A DNA stretch of 64,000 nt from Sclerotinia nivalis (taxonomy: Eukaryota > Ascomycota > Leotiomycetes > Helotiales > Sclerotiniaceae): contig JAPEIS010000018.1 in assembly GCA_029531795.1 (NCBI GenBank), positions 434,001 to 498,000 of the forward strand, read 5' to 3'. Each line of letters starts with the position of its first letter. Positions within the stretch are counted from its first letter, which is position 1. Positions 22,486-32,172 of this stretch are shown piece after piece. The position numbers and the translations under genes are program-made. Under the pieces are notes generated by a model. It was not told where the DNA came from, did no database searches, and saw only the letters and a program-made list of their open reading frames with translations.

Positions 22486-23474
22486 TCATTCGCGCTTTCT
22501 ATATCCATCCACCGGGGGCTTTCTTGCCGAAACCGCAATGTATCGTGCTGTATGTCTGTAGACATATCCCTTATAACCAGCTACCGTGTTAATAAAGAAT
22601 GACTGAAGTCCCAGACAGTTGATAATAAAATATGGAATAAAAGCCAGGACGTAAAACATTCTAAGCATCGGAAGAACGTTTTCCGAAAGATCCTTGACAA
22701 TTATGTCTTCGAAGCCAGCTTCCCTCAATATGTTTTCCAACACGCCTTGGTTGAATCGCTCGTGTGCTGGCATAGCAGCGTGTGTGTTGATACTAGAGAA
22801 TGAAGTCCTAATATCTTTCGTCTGCGTAGTAAAATCTAGATGATCGTATTCGTACCTCCATTTAAAGTTAGCTGGGGGGCAAACTAATGCTAAGTAAATA
22901 GCTTGAATCAATAACCACTTAGTGGATGAATTGGGGCTTACATAGCAAGCGAACCACCGGGACGAAGAAGACGGAAGAATTCTGCAGCCGCGACTTCTGG
23001 CTCAACTGCATGGACAAAAGTCTCCATAGTATACACACCGTCGAAAGACTCGTCGGCAAAGGTCCCAAGGCGATGGTAGTCGTCCTTACTTATGGTGATT
23101 GCTCCTTCCAGTAAATTGGCTTTGATATTGTTTCGTGCCTTGGCAATATGATGTTCAACGACATCAATTCCATGAACACGGAAGCCAGCCGTCTTGGCTA
23201 AGTGAATAGCGACGTGTCCGACTCCACAGCCCGCGTCTAATACCCTAGAACCTGGCTCCAAAGCTAAGTTCATAATGAGGTGATCCTCCATGGCACTGAG
23301 AGCCTTGCGGATAGGAAATGGCCATCTTGTCCCGGAGGGGTAGAAGCCAAAATGGCGCGTTCCTCCTAATACCAATCTATATCCGATTCTAGATTCGAGC
23401 GAAGAATAGTAGCGTTAGAGGGGTTGATTCTCGACAAGTGACTTCTTATCGATAGCCGTATTGCTTGAAGGCAT
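22486..23474 (-). pseudogene. SAM-dependent methyltransferase (sterol-methyltransferase-like) with in-frame stop
   Basis: Exon 23474-22942, intron 22941-22856 (GTAAGC...GAG, branch GCTAAC), exon 22855-22486. The splice gives SLAM-YEYDHLDF. SAM motif I is VLDAGCGVG; post-I HGIDVVEHH and motif LLRPGGSL are present. The C-terminal part has LREAGFEDI. This is a class I methyltransferase related to Erg6/SMT-like small-molecule enzymes. The frame starts at ATG 23474 (MPSSNTAIDKKSLVENQPL), but codon 20 is TAA (23417-23415), after which it continues in the same frame with RYYSSLESRIGYRLVLGGT, which looks like authentic family sequence. I find no intron that removes the stop and keeps frame. Options are a young pseudogene, use of a downstream Met (AMEDHL) giving an N-truncated enzyme, readthrough, or a sequence error. 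Confidence 0.65.
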
Positions 23475-25513
23475 GGCGAGGGAGGAGAATTTTAAGACGG
23501 ATCCGTGGTGATTAGAAAATTAAGATAGATAGATGTGTAGTAAATTGAGATTTGAAAGTATGATGAGCTATCGTGCTACCGTATAGCTATATTGTAGATG
23601 TGACCTCAAATATAGCTATACGAGTTTAATAAAGAAAGTACTCCTTGCTTTATTCTCCACTAAATGTCAAGCCATCTATGATTCTTCCCGATATTAATTA
23701 GGGTAATAAGAAGCTGAGTTTCGGTTTTGGGTATTGTAAGAGGTTGAATCAAGACAGCCTGAGTATTGATTAGTGGAGGAGGTTCGCCTGACTTTTAAAA
23801 AGTCGTCTTAATATGGAAAGGGGAGGAACTTATTCACTAGCGAGATATGGCCTCAGCATCTAGTTTTTCTGGTGCATTAGTTGGGCTAGTACACACATAT
23901 ATAAATGAGCGTGTGTCAGTATATGGGTATCCGATTAATTCAGAAGCATACATCACAAGATGGCTATCTTTATATACCCTCAGACTTACACGGCAGTAGA
24001 GATATGATGTGACTAGCGATCATCTAAGGAATGCGTAATCAAACTACATTGACTCACTGACAGGCCATGGATTGTTATTCACTCATTGTCTGCAATATGG
24101 GAGAGAGCAATTTTTGTTTGTTTGTCTCCGCTGTAATACAGAAAAATGCTAGTATATTCGTCTGAAATTTACTACAGTGTTATTTTAGGACAACCTTTAC
24201 TAATTGTATAGCCTTTAGAACGTGAGTCGTGATTTTCGATACTGATCTCAATTGTAAATAATTGGCGTAGAGTCTTTTTATTATGAAATCTATAGTTTAA
24301 AGCTTGAATACCTTTAAACTGTTCAGATTTATAAGGAGATTTCGAAAGATTCTAATTCTATAAGCGTATGAAATTTTTTAAATTACGATTTAAATAAAAC
24401 GATAAATACCTCTGATAATATTTTAAATAAAACAGATTCAAATGTTCAATTATATTAATTTATACTTGAAATTGAAACATATATTACAAATTGCTATTTA
24501 GGATATCAAAAATTTAAAAGTTGTTATTCGAGGTAATTATTATAGATTAGATTGAACCCTAAAGTAGATTCATTTCTTGCAACCACTGCAAATTTATATA
24601 TCAACATCAAGTGATAGTAAACTGATCATGTAATCTTACAAAAGCCATACTTCGTTCTACGCAATACGGGGGGGGCGTTCAAGAGCTGATAGCTATTCGT
24701 GACCTCGATGAATTTTGATTTGACAAACATAGATTTTAGCATTCACCTAATCGCAAAAATAGCTAGGACTCCAGATAGAGTAAATCAAAGTTAATTATAT
24801 TATATACACATTCACTCGGTAATCTAAGATGTCTATCATTTATATCTTTTTCGTCTATTTCTACGATGCGAAACCCAGGAGTAGGAAATGTGAAATATTT
24901 AACTGACTATTCTATTAATAACCAAATCCCTGTCGGGAAATATCGATCCCTATTTCTCATGATATCTGAAAGCTTTATATTCATTTTCCCTTTATTCAAC
25001 CTCCTTACAATTGTTAATCTACAGATATACTCTCCCGTTCGCCTGCCTTTCGCAACTGCGATCTCTAAAACACATCCATTCATCACAATATATACCGATT
25101 ACAAATACGTCCGATGCACCAGTCTCCACTCTCAATGCCAGAGCCATCCTTCAATCATCCCATCATCTTTCTCGAAATTCTGCTGCACCTTAACTGATGT
25201 ATCACTCCAGATATGTTTGGATCGATATCTTCAAGGTCGGGCTAGGGCTTATAAGGAATTCATTTCCCAGTTCAAACTCGTAGCGCGCGTATCTATATTC
25301 GTGGGACGTAGAACATGGATGCTTGGAGAATTGAGAAGAAGGTTCTGCGTCATCTTAGATTGGCCGGAGGTGTAGACGAGTGTGAGAGCGAGAATGAGAA
25401 TGAGCACGTCGATTAGGATAGTTGGTGATATATTTGTGGATAAGTGATGTTATGTAGAGTAAAGGTTATCGCGAGAGGAGTGAACTAATAAAAAGAATGA
25501 CTTGAACGCATTA
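23475..25513. other. Gene-free AT-rich block
   Basis: 2 kb with long A/T tracts. Over 24361-24540 I count 34 G+C in 180 bases (about 19%), well below the flanking genes. A G-run lies near 24669. A plus-strand frame at 24866-25375 has no recognisable domain. A decayed, RIP-mutated repeat is a possible origin (inference). Confidence 0.5.
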
Positions 25514-27403
25514 TTATCGCACTCTCCGGGCTCTTTCATTAGCAATGCTACTCCTATCTATTTCCAATATTACACCTCCATTTAACTCCGATATACCTCT
25601 TTGCTCATCCATCTCCGGTCGAAGCCCAGCATTTAATTCTGTGATTCGACGTTGCTCCTCCATTTCATGCATGCCTGTTGTGTTTGCAGGAAGGAGTGAG
25701 GAAGAATCAGATGTTAATTTAGCGACATTAGTTTCTTGCCGTTTTTGTCGCCGCCGCCAAAATAAGTAGCCAAGAATAGCTAAAATTGCAACTGCGACGC
25801 CGCCTGCTATACCTCCTGCTATAGCAGCAACGTTCGAATTTTGTGATGCAGCAGGCGCGTTTGAGCTTCCTCCCGAGGTGGATGTAGAATTATTCGTTGC
25901 GGAAGGACCTGAAGTTGAATTATTGAGAGTTACGGATGAGTCGGTTTGGGTGAATTTGATAACAGCTTCCAGACTCGCATTATCGAAAGCTGGGAAGCGA
26001 CTGGATGTATTATAGTAGTTTGTGATTAGAGCGGGAGGAGCATAAGCGGCTGCATTGGCATCGTAATTAAAACCCCAAGTCAACTCTGACATGTCAAATA
26101 TTCCCATTCCGCTTTTCCATGGATCTTGATCATCATAATCGTTACCATGACCTCCTATACTTAACATTTGCCGCTGTCCGATGATTTGACAATGATGACT
26201 GCTTCGTACTGTGCCACCTGTTGCAGGAGCTTCAAACCATTGGAATGCAGGAAGTGTCAGTACATACACTTTATCAAGACCATAGCTGTTGATATCTCCC
26301 AAGTGAAAACCTCCATATATGAATCTGTTAATGTTAGAATGCAATTTCAACGTTTGAAAGTCCTACATACATCTCCCAGGTAGAATTATCGGAAGAACCC
26401 GCTCCAACTGCGCAAAAGTTCGTCCTCGGAAAGGGAATGCTATCACCTCCTGCACTCTGCAGATAGAATTTTCGAGACTGAATATCGTAAATGGTAATCT
26501 GATTCATGGGAACCGGGTTACTGCCTTTTGATGATGTTGTTTGAGTGAAAGGCGCATCTCCACCTAAAAAGACAAGAATGCCCTCTTGCCCAAAAATGGG
26601 TACATATAAACCTTCCCCTCCCGATCCGAAACCCGAATGTCCACCAAATATTGTTCCGCCGTAGTCGGTACTACTTGAGTTGGTCCATAGTTCCTTTTCG
26701 AAATTATACTCCACCATTCCGGTCATTGGTACTGAATTGTTTCCTAGACCTACAAGTCCCGGATCGGTTGATCCAACCATGTTACCACCTAAACTGTAAT
26801 ATGAGTTCAGAGTAGCCACCCAAAGCGCGTACGATGCCGAGGTGAATCCAGAAAACGAAGCTACACTAGAGCTCTGATGGATGCCACCAGTATATTTTAC
26901 CGTCCAATTGACATTTCCTTGATCATTTACAGGAGATGAGTATACTGCCACCGGAGGACTGTAATATGAACGACCGCCAAATCTGAATATTGATTTTTGG
27001 ACTGGATCATACCACATAGTTGGTCTTCTTGTCATCATGTCTGCTGCTTCTGGTCCAAATCGACTAATGTTGGGATGGGCAAATATTTGGGCGGCATAAT
27101 TACTCGTATTCCATGAAGAAGATAAGTCAATTGAAAAGCTGCATAATACTAGAGACAAAGGAAGTTAGCAAAAGAGACAGAGATATATATCACCGTGAGA
27201 CATACGGGGTGAGTTATCTTGGGGGAGAGATTTTCCCCAAATCTCGCCGCCATCGATATAAAGCCAGTTTCCAACCACGACGGCTAGATCATCTTAGTAT
27301 ACAACTAATACAATGCAATACACTTCATTAGCTTACAGGTTTGACCCCACCACTCAATCAAGTCTGATGGAAGCCAAGTTGGATTCCAATTAGAAGAGGT
27401 CAT
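25514..27403 (-). CDS. Kelch-repeat protein with C-terminal membrane anchor
   Basis: Four exons: 27403-27337, 27283-27206, 27148-26371, 26324-25514; 577 aa. All junctions keep frame with good signals (GTAAGC, GTATGT, GTATGT donors). Kelch-type blades are visible as VVVGNWLYIDGGEIW, SIFRFGGRSY, SYYSLGGNMV, GILVFLGGDAP, FIYGGFHLGD and QMLSIGGHGND. Residues about 472-500 form a single membrane helix (AAIAGGIAGGVAVAILAILG) followed by a basic stop-transfer (WRRRQKRQ) and a cytoplasmic tail. Many NST/NNS sites suggest N-glycosylation of the ectodomain. No clear signal peptide precedes MTSSNWNPTW, so an earlier exon may exist. A cell-surface or cell-wall-facing beta-propeller is inferred; ligand unknown. 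Confidence 0.75.
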
Positions 27404-28014
27404 AACGACAATGGAAACATCAGAACATTGTTCTCAGTGGCGACAGGAAAAGACAAACCAAAGAATAAATGGGTGAAGTAAGAAAGAAGATAAATTTTGA
27501 AGGTGGAAAGGAGATTGCATTCAGTTCGATCTCGAATTGACAGAGATCTTCAAACCAGGGTGAGCACAAAATTCATGCATCCTGGCGGTAACGATCGCGC
27601 ACAATACGATGTCTCCAATCAAACCGACTCAAGAATGGGGGTTGACCAAAATTAAATGACCCTGCCATTTAATTTGCAGGCAACTTTGCGCACGCTTCAC
27701 TGCGATGGTTGTGGGATATAAATGTAACATGTAAGCTGACAGATGATTTGAGACACAAGCCCTAGTTGAGGCACCATGAAACTTGATACATCATGTCAAT
27801 GGCCCCCGTGCTTCATTTCAGTCATTTCACTCAGCTTACTAGCAATGTAAATGTTGAAAGCTCTTAAATCAGGAGTAGTGATAAGGGATAAGGCTGCTTC
27901 AGTCCTTCGGTCGTTGTTGTCTCCCTATAGCAAAAATCTAGAAAGTTAAAATTTAAGAAAAATGATAAAAGACGGATTAATTCTTATGGTCATTGTGGAC
28001 CTTGACTCTCCAGC
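27404..28014. other. Divergent intergenic
   Basis: About 0.6 kb between the kelch gene (-) and the small membrane protein (+), probably a shared promoter. Nothing else is recognised. Confidence 0.4.
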
Positions 28015-28789
28015 ATGTCTACTTCTATCCATGAGCTTGTAGAAGAACCACTACAAGTAGCAGCGGGCTGGGTCGAAAAATTGGGCTATCTGGCCAAAGA
28101 TCTGATATGATATGAACTTAATTTTTGATTTCCCCGAGTATCTTCAATCAGGTCTCCTTTCAAGCTGAGGCTGATCTTCGAAACCCTTTATATTTCAATT
28201 TATGTCAAATTGCTTCGCCTCCCTCATGATGCATGGGTGGTTGTAGGATTTGGCGTTCTGTTGATATTGTTTGTGGTTTATTACCTAGGTGGCAGAACTT
28301 GTTGGATTTTGGGGGCGGCTGTCACGTGGGTAAGTGTCTTCGCATGTAACCTCTCAATCTACCAGATTTGATAGCTACTTATACCTATTAGGTATACTAT
28401 TGAGTTATTCATGCCGGTGAAATACGAAGTCAAGGAGCTGGTTGTGAAATCGAAATATCATAGTACCGGTATTTCTTCCATGGTCACATCGAATGCGACC
28501 TTCAATAAGTCAAACACCTACCAAGTCCGCCTGTTCACCCTGACCTTTGTCGGTATGCAAACGAAGCAATGTCTTCTCACCCTTTGATAAAACGGACGTG
28601 AATATATATACATGAGGCTGATATCAATGGGTTGGTAGTTGAAGGTAGTCAGGCTTCAATTGCAAAGGAAACACTTCGAGATCTCCTAGCCACCCTGATG
28701 AGCTGAGTTCAGATGAGAACTTTACGGCATCAATTGACTGGTGTTCTCCAGTTGCTGATACTCTGAAAGTGCCATCTTCAACACTTTGA
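28015..28789 (+). CDS. Small predicted membrane protein, four exons, first donor site non-canonical
   Basis: Proposed exons 28015-28103, 28152-28325, 28392-28552, 28653-28789 (186 aa). Exon 1 gives MSTSIHELVEEPLQVAAGW. Exon 2 gives a membrane segment, DAWVVVGFGVLLILFVVYYL. Exon 3 gives YTIELFMPVKYEVKELVV. Exon 4 gives a Ser-rich tail ending KVPSSTL. The frame is consistent only if intron 1 starts at 28104, where the sequence is GATATG instead of GT. Acceptors CAG (28149-28151), TAG (28391) and CAG (28652) and donors GTGGGT and GTATGC are acceptable. GTAAGT at 28330 is an alternative second donor. I do not recognise the family. If the first donor is truly lost, the gene is a pseudogene or uses GA-AG splicing. 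Confidence 0.45.
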
Positions 28790-29315
28790 GTGATCGATTT
28801 AGGAGTCATAACTATATCTTCGCATAGCATCGGCAAGATATATTGATGTGAAGTTATTGATATTAACTTCATGACGAAGAAAGAATCTGGGAGGCTTAAG
28901 ATTGGCTTCTTTAGGCTTATCGTGATAGGTGTATTGTATTGGTGGGGGTGGGGTGGTGAACTCATTAACACCACGCCTTTTACTTGACTGCCCTTCACTT
29001 CACATCTCCATTATATCAACCACAAATGGACGGTACCGGCTAGATTTCCTCATTTAGATGGAGAATACTTAGGCTTGGCGAGGGAGTCATTGATATCTTC
29101 GTTTTATCAATGAGTTGTCATTTCTCTGTGATAGTACTGACCATTCACTATCACGAGTACTTCTCCACCAGAAGTTATCGATGACTCCCCAAGCCATTTT
29201 CCCGGCATTTCTCCACTGAGTAGTATAATAGACTTCATTCTCCTTCCATTTTTTGTTTTTACTGTTCATATATCACATCCAAATACTTCAACGTTTATCT
29301 CTACAACTTGTCAAT
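28790..29315. other. Intergenic upstream of the aminotransferase-fold gene
   Basis: 526 bases, no coding signal; promoter of the following gene by position. Confidence 0.4.
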
Positions 29316-30958
29316 ATGGGAGAACTAGATACCGAGCTTAGGGGAGTTTCCCTCAATGACTCAACAACATATCAAGCCACTCCTTTTGGCAAAGAGATGG
29401 CCAAGCATTTTTCTTTTGAGCCAGGATGGAGAAATTTAAATCACGGTATTTACCCACTATTCCAACTTCAATTTCCCAGCTCACAATGTCCAGGTTCTTT
29501 TGGTACCGTTCCTCGTGCCATTCGTGAGAAGCAAAGGAAATATCAGGATGATTCCGAAGCTCGTCCAGATGACTTTATCCGACATACATATCCTCGAGTA
29601 CTCGACGAGTCACGAGAAGCCTTGGGAAAACTTCTCAATGTCCCTACTGATACTGTCGTCTTTGTTCCAAATGCTACGACCGGTGTCAATACTGTTTTGA
29701 GAAATTTGGTTTGGAATGAGGATGGGAAGGATGAGATTCTTTATTTTTCTACTATATATGGTGCTTGTGGTCTGACGGTATGTACCTTCCAAGATTACGA
29801 TATGACTTTGTGACATCGTTATTACCTGATCATTCCTAATTAAATTTCATCCTAATATAAACCCCAGATCAAATATGTTTCGGAAGCACATCGTGGTCTT
29901 GTCCAACCAAGACAGATAACCTTCCAATATCCCATCGAAGACGATGAACTCGTTGGATTATTCGAAAAAGCCATTGAAACTTCAAGAGCAGAGGGCAAAC
30001 GTCCTCGAGCTGCTGTATTTGACATCGTAGGATCACTTCCTGGATTAAGAGTCCCTTACGAAAAATACATCGCCATCTGCAAGAAAGAAAACATGTACTC
30101 CATCGTCGACGGAGCCCATGGAATCGGTCACGTATCTCTCGACTTATCAAGCCTCGATCCCGACTTCTTCGTCAGCAATTGTCACAAATGGCTCTTCGTC
30201 CCAAGAGGTAGTGCAGTATTTTATGTACCAGAACGAAATCAGGATTTGATGAGAACAACTTTGCCTACTTCACATGGTTTCGTTCCTATAGGACCTAGAC
30301 CATTCAATCCATTACCACCAAGCACCAAGAGCGTATTTGTTAACCAATTCGAATTTGTTGGTACGATCGATAATACCAATTATCTCTGCACCGCCGAAGC
30401 AATCAAATGGCGAAAAGAAGTCTGTGGTGGTGAGAAAGCCATAATGGATTATTGCAGCACTTTATCACGTGAAGGTGGTAAAACTATTGCCAAGATTCTG
30501 GGTACTCAAGTTATGGATAACAGTACACATACTTTAACAGATTGTTGTCTTGTTAATGTGTTACTACCATTGGAAATCGGAACCATTGAAATCGATGGAT
30601 TTTTCAAGGTTAATGAAGATACGAAGATGGAAGCTTATCAATGGATGCTAAAGACATTGATGAAAGACTATAAAACATACATCGCCATCGCATACTTGAA
30701 CAATAAATGGTGGGCTCGACTTAGGTACGTGACATATACTTTCTTTTATGATTCATAATTCCTTTTTATATCATATATCTTATATCTACCCGATTATTAT
30801 TTCTAAATCCTCGTCGTTTGTAAAAACTAATAATCTACTTTCCTACTTGCAGTGGCCAAGTGTATCTCGAAATGAACGATTTTGAGTGGGCAGGCCACAC
30901 ACTCAAGGAACTGTGCGCAAGAGTTGGGAGAGGAGAATATCTGAAGGGAGAAACGTAA
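29316..30958 (+). CDS. Class V aminotransferase-fold PLP enzyme, Egt2/isopenicillin N epimerase-like
   Basis: Exons 29316-29445, 29494-29777, 29868-30724, 30853-30958; 458 aa. Family motifs: [15 protein letters not shown] (formed by removing a 48-nt intron), [37 protein letters not shown] with the PLP-binding Asp, and [19 protein letters not shown] with the Schiff-base Lys near residue 245. This set fits fungal class V PLP enzymes that include hercynylcysteine sulfoxide lyase (Egt2), the last step of ergothioneine synthesis, and isopenicillin N epimerase-like proteins. I favour an Egt2-like C-S lyase, but substrate cannot be settled from sequence. No signal peptide, so cytosolic. The 48-nt intron has no stop and is a multiple of three; if retained it would add 16 residues next to the active site. 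Confidence 0.8.
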
Positions 30959-32172
30959 GCGGAATATATCAAAATTTCGAGAAGTTTGAGAACAAAGGGG
31001 GTTGGATGATGAAACACTTCCAAGGTTGAAGTACTTTTTTGTGCGTGCTCGGACTATCTGAAAATGGACCCTGGATGCATCGATTCCCGGCCGCAAATGA
31101 ATTAATCGCGAATGATTTGGGTTTTTGGATTGAGTAGGAACCCGTGGAGGAGATCGCAATATTCTTAGATTTATCCTTGACAACAATCTATCAGCCATCT
31201 TTGGTACACCCCTCACATTCCTCTTTCTATATGATCAGAACCCACTCTTCCATTTCCTACTCTCGGTCCATTTCCAGACCGCGCATCTCCTCTATCTATC
31301 CTCAACATACATTATCAATCAGGTGCACCAGAATGACATGACAAGTATTGGACGCTCAGGACATTCGCTTCGCACGAGCTTCCACATGCTTCACCCGCTT
31401 TGCACCAGCATTTTCAGGTGTATTTTTGTAGCTTTGACTTTCTTTTTAAATGTGGATCTGCACAGAACAACCCGTTCGCGCGACTAGTCAGTCCTCTGTA
31501 CATATCATCATTATTTTCGATATCACATATTGTTGCACTTCTTGTTAGTGGCGAAGAAAAATTTCCCCGAAATTGAAATTGGGATTGAAATGCTCGGACG
31601 GTGTTAAGGAAATTTTTTGTCTTTGAAAGTAACATATATGCAGAGAATTCCTGTTCGTGGATCTTTCTCGAGTTGCGAATTTTCCTTATATTTTTTCCTG
31701 CTTTTGTTTGGACTTTTGCTCCCTTTACGTGCAGTGAGCGAGTTCTCGTGTCTTGATTTCTGGTAAATCATTTGAATTGATCTGCTTTTGGATTATATCT
31801 TATTATATTGATTCATATATCTGCATTTTCATTGCTCCTTAGCAAATGCAATACTCTCGTTTTATTTCCTTTGCGACCTGTACTGTCGGAGTGGGAAATT
31901 GACTTAATTGACATCTTTTGCTTCATCCGGTTTCTCCATCTCTCGAATCGCGAAAACTGTTTCATCTGTTGGAAACATTGAAACAAAATATCGTCTTATC
32001 ATCCGCCCATCTTTGAGACTCGAAACATCAAAAGTGCTTTGACGATTTTTCTTTTTTTTCTGTTGATCTGGATTCACGGCTCTACATCTATCTATGTTAC
32101 CTTTGCATTAAACTCATTATTATCCTACCTCACAACCCGACCTCACGGAATACACATCGGTAATCCAACAAG
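30959..32172. other. Intergenic
   Basis: 1.2 kb between two plus-strand genes. It holds pyrimidine-rich stretches before the next ATG, as expected of a fungal promoter and 5' UTR. No supportable gene. Confidence 0.4.

Noticed and set aside
24866..25375. 169-codon plus-strand frame in the AT-rich block
   Set aside because: Composition follows the AT-rich background and no motif is visible.
28624..28998. 124-codon minus-strand frame
   Set aside because: Overlaps the proposed last exon of the small membrane protein on the opposite strand, with no motif of its own.
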